33,568 bases of DNA from Bacillota bacterium (GCA_023393125.1 JAEWMQ010000035.1:1-33568); one strand, 5' to 3'; numbered from the stretch's first letter, positions 24,930 through 33,476 are shown. The notes: generated by a model not told the origin, from the sequence alone. Made by a program: numbers and translations.

Positions 24930-26872
24930 TATTCACTCAGCTCCTCTATTTCACTTAACCATAAATTGCTGCATGCATCACTTGGCATACGCCAGTCTCC
25001 TCTTGGTGATAAACAAATACTTCCGATTTTTGGTCCATCAGGCAAGCAGCTACGTTTAAATTGTTGACTAAAGAAACGACGATAAAAGACTTTTAGCCAT
25101 TTTAAAATGGTTTCATGACTATAAAGCTCATCGTTTTCTTCTTCTTTGACTGCAAAAGCTGTTTTCGCTAAGAAATAAATTTTACTTGGACTAAAACCAA
25201 AACGTAATAAATAATATAAGAAGAAGTCATGGAGTTCATAAGGCCCTACTGTGTCTTCTGTTTTTTGAAGCATTTCACCATTTTTACCTGTAGGTAGAAG
25301 TTCAGGACTAACAGGTGTATCTAATACATCTAGTAAAGTGTCCTTTACCTTTTCACTTTGACGTTTAGAAATGGTATAAACGAGGCTTCTTACTAAGGTC
25401 TTTGGTACACTTGTATTAACAGCGTACATACTCATATGATCCCCATTATAAGTACACCATCCAAGGGCTAATTCACTTAAGTCTCCTGTACCAACTACCA
25501 TACCGCCACCTTGATTAGCAATATTCATTAAAATCTTAGTACGCTCTCTGGCCTGCGTATTTTCATAAGTAATGTCATGAACATTTTCATCATGTCCAAT
25601 ATCACTAAAGTGCTGCCTACACGCAGCTGCTATAGGAATCTCTCTCATAGTAATGCCTAACTCTCTCATCAGCTGAAGGGCATTTTCATAAGTACGATCA
25701 GTGGTTCCAAAACCTGGCATAGTTACACCTATAACTCCCTTGCGGTCCCAACCTAAATCATCAAAAGCTTGAACAGCTACTAATAGTGCCAAGGTAGAAT
25801 CTAAACCACCTGAAATACCAATAATAGCACGCTTGCTGCCTGTATGACTAAGACGCTTTTTAAGTCCTGCTACCTGAAGGGCAAAAATATCTTCGCAGCG
25901 TTTGTCTCTTGTCTCCGCGGCATGAGGCACGAATGGTTTTCTTGCAATCTTTCCTTTGAAAGTTCCTCTATAGCTTAATGCTTCACCTTCTATACGTCTT
26001 ACTTCTGGCATAAACAACTTTCTACTATCTCCATAGCTCTTGCCTTTGATACGGTCTTTTTGAAGACGTTCTAAATCGATATCCTCCACTAATACATAAT
26101 CTGTATCAATCAGCTTCTCATTTTCCTTTTTAATAGACCCATTTTCAGCAATTAAGCTATGTCCACTAAATACAAGGTCTGTTGTAGATTCTTCTGCACC
26201 TGCTGATACATAAAGATAAGCACATACAGTTCTAGCTGATTGCTGACTCACTAATTGACGACGATAATCTCTTTTTGCAATAATTTCATTACTTGCTGAT
26301 AAATTCACAATCACATTAGCACCAGCTAGGGCTAAGAGAGAACTTGGCGGAATAGGTGTCCACACGTCTTCACAAATTTCTATACCTACTTTTAACTCAC
26401 CACATTCAAAAAGTAAATCAGTACCTACTGGTACCTTTTCACCTAATAAGGTGATTTCATCTACACTTAAATCTGTTCCTAGGGCAAACCATCTTTTTTC
26501 ATAAAACTCATTGTAGTTAGGAATATAGCTTTTTGGTACAACCCCTAGTACTTTCCCTTTTAAAAGAACAGCCGCACAGTTATAAAGCTCATCTTCAATC
26601 ATCAGCGGAAGCCCTAAAACAATTAGCGTTTCCATCTCCTTAGTAGCCTCAGCGATTTCACCTAAAGCCTTTTTAGCACCTTCTAAAAGCGTGGTTTGGA
26701 AAAATAAATCAGCACAGGTATAGCCGGTGATACAAAGCTCAGGAAAACCTATAACCTGAGCTCCTTCCTGATCAGCTATCCTAATTTGCTTTAAAATTTG
26801 TTCTTTATTATAATGACAATCAGCTACCCTTACACTAGGTACTGCAGCTGCTAATTTTACAAAGCCATACAT
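24929..26872 (-). CDS. nadE: Glutamine-dependent NAD(+) synthetase
   Basis: Amidates nicotinate adenine dinucleotide to NAD using glutamine and ATP. Two domains in 647 residues. The N-terminal nitrilase-type glutaminase (about 1-300) has E45 in IGFPELCITG, K114 in VVPKSYIPNY and C167 in GIEICEDVWTP. The C-terminal ammonia-using synthetase (about 325-647) has the PP-loop IIGISGGLDSTLAL (354-360) and GTGDLSELALGWCTYNGDHM. GGAG lies 11 nt before the ATG. It lies 18 nt after the NAMPT-type gene and overlaps panE by one base. The length and both active sites are intact. Confidence 0.95.
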   Translation of the reverse strand: MYGFVKLAAAVPSVRVADCHYNKEQILKQIRIADQEGAQVIGFPELCITGYTCADLFFQTTLLEGAKKALGEIAEATKEMETLIVLGLPLMIEDELYNCAAVLLKGKVLGVVPKSYIPNYNEFYEKRWFALGTDLSVDEITLLGEKVPVGTDLLFECGELKVGIEICEDVWTPIPPSSLLALAGANVIVNLSASNEIIAKRDYRRQLVSQQSARTVCAYLYVSAGAEESTTDLVFSGHSLIAENGSIKKENEKLIDTDYVLVEDIDLERLQKDRIKGKSYGDSRKLFMPEVRRIEGEALSYRGTFKGKIARKPFVPHAAETRDKRCEDIFALQVAGLKKRLSHTGSKRAIIGISGGLDSTLALLVAVQAFDDLGWDRKGVIGVTMPGFGTTDRTYENALQLMRELGITMREIPIAAACRQHFSDIGHDENVHDITYENTQARERTKILMNIANQGGGMVVGTGDLSELALGWCTYNGDHMSMYAVNTSVPKTLVRSLVYTISKRQSEKVKDTLLDVLDTPVSPELLPTGKNGEMLQKTEDTVGPYELHDFFLYYLLRFGFSPSKIYFLAKTAFAVKEEENDELYSHETILKWLKVFYRRFFSQQFKRSCLPDGPKIGSICLSPRGDWRMPSDACSNLWLSEIEELSE

Positions 26873-26890
26873 ATAGTAGTCATCTCCTTT

Positions 26891-28423
26891 TTAAAAGTCT
26901 CCTCTATGAAGTCTATCACGAATCTCCTTCAATGTGTATTGTTTCGTCATTTTTCCGTCTTTAAACACTGTTTTTAATAGATTTTCTTCAGTTATTTCTC
27001 CTTTAAAACTAGTGCCATAGCCATCCATATAAGTTAACTCACCATCTTTTTCATAAACATAGCATAGCCCTTTTTGAGATTTTTTAAAGTTACCTGTATC
27101 TGTTTTAGGATTTTTAAAGATTTCAATACGATTATCTTCTTGCTCTGCATAAGTGGCTTTAATAGCAATACCAAAGGTATCTCTTGTATAAGGGTTAAAG
27201 CTACCATCCTCATTTTGAAGACATTGCATAGAAAAACTGCCTACACCTAATACCACATTGTTACAAGCAAAGCCCTTTTCTAGTAATCTTTCATAAATGG
27301 CAATGGCACGCTGTGGTGTAATACTATCTCCATAAATGGCTTTAATATGTGAATCCAATACTTTATAACCTTTACTATTAACAGTCCCTCCAAAGCTTTC
27401 CCATAAACACTGAACCGTTCCTTTTTCCTCTGGTGTTTCGCCGCCTTTTCTGCTAGTACCACAAATAATATCCACAGGATCGCCACTATCTCCTCTAACA
27501 AGTAGTGTTCCCTCATGAGCCATAATATCTTTTTCACAAGCTGGCAGAAGCTCTGTTACTAGGCGCCAGTAATCATAGCTATCACTTACCATAGAAAAAT
27601 TATGCTTTGGATAAATCTCTGTTAAAAGACGTTTAATCATCACTGTTTCATCTCCATCTACAGCATAATTAGAACACATGACGCTATGCTCTGTACTAAT
27701 AGCACCAAAGGCTACCTCTTCCTTCGTACAGTCACAGTTGTATAAGTGCTCTAAATAACTAATAGCCGGCACTGTCGCAGTGTTTACAAAAGACAAACAA
27801 AAGGCTGCACTACTTTTAATAGCACTTTCCGTACTCTCTTGACCTCTCATAGAAAAGTCTCCTAAAGCACGCCTTCTTGGTACGTTATCTTCTACACTTA
27901 AATCATAATAGTGATTAACAATTTGGCGATACTTATAACCTACATTAGCACTTATCATCGTATGCCATAAATTGCATGAAATATTAGTTTCAATAGTATT
28001 TACAAGCCATACAAAATCCGGATGGGTATTACTTACTTCTAACATAGGTACTTTTATAGGTACCCTCATTCCTTCTGGCACAGCTTTGATTTCTAATGGT
28101 AAGTATCCTAAATCATGAAGTGCTGCAATCTTCTCTAATCCATAAACCCCTTTTCCTAAAGTAGCCGTTAATAGCCTTTCATACTCAGTAAGCACTTCTT
28201 CTTTAGTTCTCTTAAAGAAATTTTCATTAAAAGCTTCAATGAGATAAGTCTTAATAAAGCCTTGAAGCCCAAACATAATGAGGTGTTCTTCTCCTTCTAA
28301 TCTGCTCATACGAGGTGTAAAATAAGAAGCCATTTTCGTCAGACCTTCAGGATATTGCTCAGCATGTGTTGTTTTATAATAATCTAATAACAATAATGGA
28401 TTTATATTGATTCCAAAATTCAT
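26891..28423 (-). CDS. nadV: NAMPT-type nicotinamide phosphoribosyltransferase
   Basis: Joins nicotinamide to PRPP to form NMN, or a related reaction. The 510-residue length and layout match NAMPT/NadV rather than the shorter PncB. N-terminal PLLLLDYYKTTHAEQYPEG, SYFTPRMSR, GDFSMRGQESTESAI, and the active-site His in STEHSVMCSN, which is H246 with this start and close to H247 of human NAMPT. RGDSGDPVDI lies further on. An in-frame GTG at 28457-28459 has no ribosome-binding site; the ATG at 28421-28423 has GGGGAG 7 nt upstream and is preferred. Followed after 18 nt by nadE. Transfer to a pyrophosphorylated ADP-ribose, as in phage Namat, is an alternative given the adjacent Prs homologue. Confidence 0.9.
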   Translation of the reverse strand: MNFGININPLLLLDYYKTTHAEQYPEGLTKMASYFTPRMSRLEGEEHLIMFGLQGFIKTYLIEAFNENFFKRTKEEVLTEYERLLTATLGKGVYGLEKIAALHDLGYLPLEIKAVPEGMRVPIKVPMLEVSNTHPDFVWLVNTIETNISCNLWHTMISANVGYKYRQIVNHYYDLSVEDNVPRRRALGDFSMRGQESTESAIKSSAAFCLSFVNTATVPAISYLEHLYNCDCTKEEVAFGAISTEHSVMCSNYAVDGDETVMIKRLLTEIYPKHNFSMVSDSYDYWRLVTELLPACEKDIMAHEGTLLVRGDSGDPVDIICGTSRKGGETPEEKGTVQCLWESFGGTVNSKGYKVLDSHIKAIYGDSITPQRAIAIYERLLEKGFACNNVVLGVGSFSMQCLQNEDGSFNPYTRDTFGIAIKATYAEQEDNRIEIFKNPKTDTGNFKKSQKGLCYVYEKDGELTYMDGYGTSFKGEITEENLLKTVFKDGKMTKQYTLKEIRDRLHRGDF

Positions 28424-28569
28424 TTTTAATCTCCCCTTATCTATTCCTATTTTTAACACCCATTTTCACTATCCTACTATTACCCAAAAGTCACTTTATA
28501 TCATGCGACCTTAGAAATGAGAGAAGATAAAAGTCCTTAAGTATTCCGCTCACTTCTGAATAGTGATTG

Positions 28570-29370
28570 TTATCTATAACTAACCGGTAACACTGTGATT
28601 TTCTCATGCTTTTTCGTTAATAAGCTAGAAGTTGTATAAATACGGCGAATCAAATCACCTTCCATGAGTTTACCTTCTAAAATACTATTTTCACAATGTG
28701 TAATGTATAAATCGATTTGATCTGCGCCTAAGGCTTTAAGCTTTACAGCTGAAAAATAAAAGGTTCCGCCAAAGCTACTAATATCATCAATAATCAGTAC
28801 ATTAAATGGTTCTTTAGGTAGATACCCTGAAACCTCTAAACCTTTAATTTCCCCTGTTTCCCAATCTCTTTGCTTGATTCCAAAAGCATTTGGAAATTGG
28901 AATTGTTCACTATATCGTTTTTGACTACCACTATCAGGATAAAAAATAATATCTTTACCAGCCACTATACCACTTTGTTTAACAGCTTCTTCTACATAAG
29001 GCTTTACTGGCATTTGCTCTACTCTATGCAGGAGTGCACTAGTTACATCTGAATGAGGATCTAGTATATGCACCTTAGTAAAATTTAAGGCATTAATCAT
29101 TTCACAAAAATATTTTAAAGTAAAAACATCTTCTGGCTTCTTAATGCGATCTTGTCTAGCATTGGGCACATAAGGCATCCACAACTCAATATCACAAATC
29201 CCCCTATCTTGTAAATGCCTTGTTAAAAAAGTCACTACTAAAAGTTCTTCATTGCTTTCATATTGCCAATCAAGGTGTGCCTTTTCACTCTTTTCTATGA
29301 AGTGTTTTACAAGTAAAGTACCGTCAGGAAAATAACCCGGCTCTATTCGTTTTCCATTTATTCGAATCAT
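28570..29370 (-). CDS. Short ribose-phosphate pyrophosphokinase homologue (Prs-like)
   Basis: Prs-fold protein of 266 residues, against about 315 for housekeeping Prs; the N-terminus is shortened and begins almost directly at FPDGTLLVK. Conserved parts: PYVPNARQDR (66-75, canonical PYxxYARQDR), DPHSD (104-108, canonical D-L-H), PDSGSQKR (145-152, canonical PDxGG) and the PRPP loop IIDDISSFGGT (193-203). The flexible catalytic loop differs (KQRDWETGEIKG instead of the usual KRRP type). AGGAGG lies 7 nt before the ATG. Between nicotinamidase and NAMPT-type genes, it would either supply PRPP locally or, like phage Adps, pyrophosphorylate ADP-ribose. I cannot choose between these by eye. Confidence 0.85.
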   Translation of the reverse strand: MIRINGKRIEPGYFPDGTLLVKHFIEKSEKAHLDWQYESNEELLVVTFLTRHLQDRGICDIELWMPYVPNARQDRIKKPEDVFTLKYFCEMINALNFTKVHILDPHSDVTSALLHRVEQMPVKPYVEEAVKQSGIVAGKDIIFYPDSGSQKRYSEQFQFPNAFGIKQRDWETGEIKGLEVSGYLPKEPFNVLIIDDISSFGGTFYFSAVKLKALGADQIDLYITHCENSILEGKLMEGDLIRRIYTTSSLLTKKHEKITVLPVSYR

Positions 29371-29480
29371 ATCTATGCCTCCTCTATCTACTATCCCTTA
29401 TCCTATAACCATCATCCATCATTATATCCCCTTATCTTTATACTGATGTAAATGGCTATTATATCCGTAGATAACGATTT

Positions 29481-30020
29481 CTAATTTTCGTTAATGACAT
29501 TCACCTGACACATCTTTAATGTTGTTAAAGCACTTGTATGAGTTTCAGGTGTTACACCTGCACAGCAACTAGCATCTACTGTTAACGGCATTTCTGGACA
29601 GTAAGCTTTAAGTATTAAAGCATTAGAAACAACACAAATATCTGTACACAAACCCACAAGTTCCACTTCTAGTGCCTCCTTGTCATTAAGTGCTTTAATC
29701 TGCTCTCCTAAAGCTGTACTGCCAAAGGTCAGTTTATCAATCACTGGTGTACTCGGTTCTACTTCTTTTTCAATAGGCTCTGCTAACTCCCATCCCCACG
29801 TAGACTTAATACAATGCTCTACCGGTAGCTTAGCTCCCTCTTGAGTCGTCAAATAATCTTCAAAGTGAGTATCTCTTGTGAAAAATACCCTTTCTCCTCT
29901 AGCTTTATAGTCTTCTATCTTTCTGATAACGCGTGGTACTATAGCCTCAGCTTCTTTGGTCCCTAGGCTTCCTGTAATAAAATCATTTTGCATATCGACT
30001 ACTATAAGCACTTTTTTCAT
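29481..30020 (-). CDS. pncA: Nicotinamidase/isochorismatase-family cysteine hydrolase
   Basis: Probably deamidates nicotinamide to nicotinate. 179 residues from the preferred start. Catalytic triad D9 (VVDMQNDF), K96 (IDKLTFGS) and C129 (LCTDICVVSN); D50 and H52 (TRDTHFEDY) are the likely metal ligands. In-frame ATGs lie upstream (to 30047), but GGAGG sits 9 nt before the ATG at 30018-30020 and leaves the conserved N-terminus intact. First gene of the NAD cluster, behind a consensus promoter and a palindrome. The nicotinate it makes would need PncB, which is not in the window, before reaching NadE. Confidence 0.88.
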   Translation of the reverse strand: MKKVLIVVDMQNDFITGSLGTKEAEAIVPRVIRKIEDYKARGERVFFTRDTHFEDYLTTQEGAKLPVEHCIKSTWGWELAEPIEKEVEPSTPVIDKLTFGSTALGEQIKALNDKEALEVELVGLCTDICVVSNALILKAYCPEMPLTVDASCCAGVTPETHTSALTTLKMCQVNVINEN

Positions 30021-30089
30021 ACTAACCATCCTCCTTTTAATCATCAAACTTTAAACTCTATTTTAGTGTTAAATACAGCCAATTTCAAC

Positions 30090-30110
30090 TTAGTAACTTT
30101 TTGTTACTAA
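30090..30110. promoter_or_regulatory. Palindromic operator candidate upstream of pncA
   Basis: TTAGTAAC (30090-30097) and GTTACTAA (30103-30110) form a perfect 8-bp inverted repeat with a 5-nt A/T spacer, 21 bp in all. It lies just downstream of the -10, at about +8 to +28, where a bound repressor would block transcription. No T-run follows, so it is not a terminator. A NAD-responsive repressor is a reasonable guess, but I cannot match it to a known consensus. Confidence 0.5.
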
Positions 30111-30124
30111 CTATTTATATGCCT

Positions 30125-30153
30125 ATTATATGTAGTCAAAACTAATTTGTCAA
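30125..30153 (-). promoter_or_regulatory. Consensus promoter of the NAD cluster
   Basis: On the minus strand a perfect TTGACA (complement of 30148-30153) and a perfect TATAAT (complement of 30125-30130) are separated by 17 bp. Transcription should start near 30118, leaving a leader of about 100 nt before pncA. The rest of the gap up to 30270 shows no gene. Confidence 0.85.
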
Positions 30154-30265
30154 TCAATTTAATAAATTTACTTGTTAAAAATTAACTCTTTAATTAAGAA
30201 AGGTTATAGACACGCTAGCCAGATCCCTTATTACCTATGAATTAAACAATGAAATCTTTTCTAAA

Positions 30266-30305
30266 TATTAAAAAGGGATGTTGCTCATCTCACAACATCC
30301 CTTTT
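30266..30305 (-). terminator. Terminator of the aldo/keto reductase gene
   Basis: Arms 30271-30283 and 30293-30305 (AAAAGGGATGTTG with its complement) pair perfectly around a 9-nt loop. On the minus strand TTTTTAATATTT closes it. It lies about 80 nt after the reductase stop codon. Confidence 0.85.
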
Positions 30306-30382
30306 GCTTTTATGACTATTTATTACTATTCAATATGATAATGAGTTTATTATATCATCGTAAAACTTAGCATCTCTCCACT

Positions 30383-31357
30383 TTATAAACAAATAGAATT
30401 TCTCATAAATGCTACATCTTCAGCCTCAAGTACAATACCACCAGCTAAAGCATTCTCTTCTATTTGCTCTAATTTTCTAGCACCACATAATACGTTCATA
30501 TTGCTACTTTGCGCTGCTATCCAAGCAATGGCTAAGTTTCCTAGGGTACAGCCATACTTATCACAAAGCGGTAACCAAGAATCTACACCATCTACAATCT
30601 TACTTAGGTTCTCTTCCTTATACCACTTCTTACCATCTCTTGAGCTACCTGGCTCTGGCACATAATCTTTACGGATCTTCCCTGTTAACAAACCTTGTTC
30701 TAATGGTGAATAGGCTTGGAAAGTAATACCATGCTTTTCGGCTGTTGGTAAAATTTCTTTTTCAATACGTCTATCAATTAAGCTGTATTTTTCTTGAATA
30801 ATATCTAGCTGCCCATATTTCACATACTCTTCAATATGCCCAACAGACATATTAGAGCCACCAATAGCTCTAATTTTACCTGCTTTTTTAAGTGCCATTA
30901 AAGCTTCCATTGTTTCCTCTATTGGCACAATGAAAGGTTCCACACATTGCCAATGTGTAAATAAAATATCTATGTAATCAGTCCCTAGACGTTTTAAGCT
31001 TTGATCCACTGAATCAATAATCGCTTGTTTTGTTAAGTTTTTATAGACATTAAAACCATCTCTAGAGAAATAGTAGCTTCCTTCAGTGCGATCAAACATT
31101 AAGCCACATTTAGTAGACAAAATAACTTGGTCACGCACAGGCTTAATCGCTTTTCCTACCACTTCTTCACTATGTCCAAATCCATATACAGGAGCTGTAT
31201 CTACAAGGTTAATTCCTTTCTCTAATGCTATACGAATTGTTTTAATCGATTCATTATCATCATTAGCTCCCCACCAAGAACCACCACCTATAGCCCAAGT
31301 TCCTAAAGCTATTTTAGATACTTCTAAATCTGAATGTCCTATCTTCATTGTTTGCAT
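30383..31357 (-). CDS. Aldo/keto reductase
   Basis: NAD(P)H-dependent oxidoreductase of 324 residues with a (beta/alpha)8 barrel. The catalytic tetrad is intact: D53 and Y58 in LVDTAPVYGFGHSE, K83 in LSTKCG and H135 in LFTHWQ. GGSNMSVGHIEEY and AYSPLEQGLLTGKI are typical of the bacterial AKR group related to YhdN/IolS. The cofactor-binding C-terminal segment is also present. GGAG lies 7 nt before the ATG. It stands alone between two terminators, so it is probably monocistronic. Substrate unknown; a sugar- or inositol-related aldehyde is common for close relatives but unproven here. Confidence 0.9.
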   Translation of the reverse strand: MQTMKIGHSDLEVSKIALGTWAIGGGSWWGANDDNESIKTIRIALEKGINLVDTAPVYGFGHSEEVVGKAIKPVRDQVILSTKCGLMFDRTEGSYYFSRDGFNVYKNLTKQAIIDSVDQSLKRLGTDYIDILFTHWQCVEPFIVPIEETMEALMALKKAGKIRAIGGSNMSVGHIEEYVKYGQLDIIQEKYSLIDRRIEKEILPTAEKHGITFQAYSPLEQGLLTGKIRKDYVPEPGSSRDGKKWYKEENLSKIVDGVDSWLPLCDKYGCTLGNLAIAWIAAQSSNMNVLCGARKLEQIEENALAGGIVLEAEDVAFMRNSICL

Positions 31358-31428
31358 GACTTATCTCCTTTTCGTATCTATTTTTCATTATCATCTTATA
31401 CAATATGAAGTAAATAATCAATAGTTTC

Positions 31429-31481
31429 AAAAATAACAAAAAAGGAAGTATACAGGTCATCTACCTAGTATTCTTCCTTTT
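31429..31481 (-). terminator. Terminator of the GHL10/SH3 protein gene
   Basis: AAAAGGAAG (31440-31448) pairs with its complement at 31473-31481, continuing after one mismatch into TATAC/GTATA-type and AGGT/ACCT pairings. On the minus strand TTTTTTGTTATTTTT follows. It begins about 20 nt after the stop codon. Confidence 0.8.
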
Positions 31482-31499
31482 CCACTTTTTCTACTACCT

Positions 31500-33248
31500 C
31501 TAACTAATGTATGTTTTCACACACCAGCCAACAGAGCCATCTGCTAACCTCACTTTATACCAGTCTCCTAATTGGGATACTATTGTAACTTTTGTCCCCT
31601 TAACTAACTTAGTTACAATAGGTCTGTCTGTTCTAGCTCCTGCCCTAATATTAAGACTTACTGCATTCACTGTTCCTTGTCTTGGGAATTGGCTGGTATT
31701 AGTTGTATTATTATTACTACTATTATTGTTATTATTATTTGCTACATTTTGACTAGTATCTACCTGAATATAAGCTGCACTTGCCCAACCTACTGTACCA
31801 TTAGACAGTTTAACTTTATACCAATCTCCTAGAATACTTAGGATAGTCATCTTAGTACCGCTACCTACCTTTGTAATAACTGGCCTATCCGTTCTAGCAC
31901 CAGCTCTAATATTTAAAGTATTGGCCACTACAACACCTGTTTTTCCTACTGCATTAGGATCTACATAACTATTAGAAGAGCCGGAGTTATTTCCACTTCC
32001 AGTGCTACTGCTATTATTATTGTTATTACTATTATTATTGCTATTATTATTGTTATTACTATTACTGTTTCCGCCTGAGTTTGTGTTTCCTGTGCCCGAT
32101 ACTGGGTTTGCTTTATAGTAACTGCTTATTTTATCTTTACAACCCATACGATTATTTAAAAGATCTCTCATACTAAAGTAAATACTACCCTCAATTTGGT
32201 TATACTTTTCATTGACAGCTAATTGTACATCCATTTGACTTGCCACTACGTCTCGATAAATACCTTGACCGATATAAAGCTTAGTAGAAGTTCCTGCTAC
32301 TTGATTTGACCACCATTTAGCCAGTGTTTCATAATCTGCTTTTGCATGACCTGTTTCCCAATAAATTTGAGGTGCAATGTAATCAAGCCACCCATTTTGA
32401 ATCCAAGTTCTTGCATCTGCATATACCGAATAATAAGCTTCATTTCCTGCAGTAGCCGAACCTAGAGGGTCAGAAATATTATTTTTCCAAATTCCTGCAG
32501 GACTAATACCAAAACTAATCTGCTTTCCTAGAGATTGGTTAATGGTTTTAATCGCATAACTTACACGAGATACCATATCATTAACTGCTTGGCGTCTATT
32601 ATTTGCTACTATGCCATCTTTACTTTCACCTGCTGGTAATGGATAAGATGATGGATAAAAATAATCATCAAAATGGATACCATCTACATTATAATTTGTA
32701 GCAATTTCTTTTACTGTGTCTACAATATGTACTTTAACTTCTTCTAACTCTGGATTATAGTAGAGTGCGTTATTATAACTAAATAGCCAAGAAGGATTTA
32801 AGCGAGCTGGATGATTACTTGCTAAAACATTCACATCTGTGCCACTTGTTGTTACACGATACGGATTGAGCCATGCATGAAGCTCCATCCCTCTTTTATG
32901 AGCTTCTTCTATCATAAAAGCCAATGGATCATATCCAGGATCTTGTCCTTGAACACCTGTTAATACGTCTGACCAAGGATTAATATTAGATTGATACAAA
33001 GCATCTGCTTTAGGTCTTACTTGAACAAAAACAGCATTAATCCCTACTGCTTTTAGCTGGTCTAATTTTTCAATAAACTCACTTTTTTGAGCGCTTATAT
33101 TATTTTTAGTGCTTGGATAATCCAGATTATAAACCGTAGATATCCAGACCCCCCGTAATTGCTTGCTTTGTGTTTGTGCCAATGTATTTACACTAAACAT
33201 ACTTGCTATAAGCATAAATATCGTAAATACTGAAACTATCTTCTTCAC
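31500..33248 (-). CDS. Secreted GHL10 (DUF187)-type glycosidase-like protein with two SH3b domains
   Basis: Exported 582-residue protein. The signal peptide (about 1-24, ending NTLAQ) is followed by a GHL10/DUF187 barrel (about 28-380) with LRGVWISTVYNLDYPS, FVQVRPKADALY, HAWLNPYR and DGIHFDDYFYPS, whose acidic residues are the likely active site. Two bacterial SH3 domains follow (about 437-496 and 524-582), each with LNIRAGARTDRP and GDWYKV, separated by Asn/Ser-rich linkers (about 385-428 and 501-520). SH3b domains usually bind the cell wall, so it probably works on peptidoglycan or wall glycan outside the cell. The start codon is GTG (33246-33248) with GGAGG 7 nt upstream. Substrate not established for the family as far as I know. 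Confidence 0.88.
   Translation of the reverse strand: MKKIVSVFTIFMLIASMFSVNTLAQTQSKQLRGVWISTVYNLDYPSTKNNISAQKSEFIEKLDQLKAVGINAVFVQVRPKADALYQSNINPWSDVLTGVQGQDPGYDPLAFMIEEAHKRGMELHAWLNPYRVTTSGTDVNVLASNHPARLNPSWLFSYNNALYYNPELEEVKVHIVDTVKEIATNYNVDGIHFDDYFYPSSYPLPAGESKDGIVANNRRQAVNDMVSRVSYAIKTINQSLGKQISFGISPAGIWKNNISDPLGSATAGNEAYYSVYADARTWIQNGWLDYIAPQIYWETGHAKADYETLAKWWSNQVAGTSTKLYIGQGIYRDVVASQMDVQLAVNEKYNQIEGSIYFSMRDLLNNRMGCKDKISSYYKANPVSGTGNTNSGGNSNSNNNNNSNNNSNNNNNSSSTGSGNNSGSSNSYVDPNAVGKTGVVVANTLNIRAGARTDRPVITKVGSGTKMTILSILGDWYKVKLSNGTVGWASAAYIQVDTSQNVANNNNNNSSNNNTTNTSQFPRQGTVNAVSLNIRAGARTDRPIVTKLVKGTKVTIVSQLGDWYKVRLADGSVGWCVKTYIS
31697..31739. repeat. AAT/AAC trinucleotide repeat (Asn linker 2)
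   Basis: A run of mostly TTA/TTG/CTA triplets on the plus strand (AAT/AAC/AGT codons in the gene) encodes the Asn-rich linker between the two SH3b domains. Length change by slippage would alter the linker in steps of one residue without breaking the frame. Confidence 0.7.
32008..32067. repeat. AAT/AAC trinucleotide repeat (Asn/Ser linker 1)
   Basis: A longer run of ATT/GTT/ACT-type triplets on the plus strand encodes about 20 Asn/Ser residues between the catalytic barrel and the first SH3b domain. The mix of AAT, AAC and AGC codons shows it is not a pure microsatellite. Confidence 0.75.
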
Positions 33249-33300
33249 TTTCTTTCCTCCTTTAGCGATATTCTAGTTTTTTCTAGCTTTTCTTCTTTAA

Positions 33301-33329
33301 ATTATAAGGGCGCTCCCACAATTTGTAAA
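33301..33329 (-). promoter_or_regulatory. Promoter of the GHL10/SH3 protein gene
   Basis: On the minus strand TTTACA (complement of 33324-33329) and TATAAT (complement of 33301-33306) are exactly 17 bp apart, about 50 nt before the start codon. The remaining upstream DNA to the window end (33330-33568) has no recognisable gene. Confidence 0.8.
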
Positions 33330-33476
33330 TGTTTGTCATCTATTTGTTACGTAGTTATGATTTTTTGCTACTAAATGTTACAAAACTGAAAGAAAACTGT
33401 CACTAAAATCCTATGGTTTAAAACCAAGTTTCGTCTTATAATAACGACATGTGCTAATTACTTTTTATTTTAGATA

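Noticed and set aside
27280..27537. 85-codon open frame nested within nadV on the same strand
   Set aside because: Lies wholly inside an intact, well-conserved gene in another frame and has no family features.
31507..31752. Antisense open frame with a poly-Leu tail opposite the SH3b region
   Set aside because: A shadow of the Asn triplet repeats read on the other strand; no start signals.
32008..32067. Short tandem repeats as a CRISPR-like array
   Set aside because: The repeats are triplets inside a coding frame encoding Asn/Ser, without spacers.
33330..33410. WalR-type boxes (TGTWAH repeats) ahead of the wall-associated GHL10 gene
   Set aside because: TGTAAA and TGTCAT are present near 33324-33340, but the 4-nt spacing and second half-site do not match the consensus.
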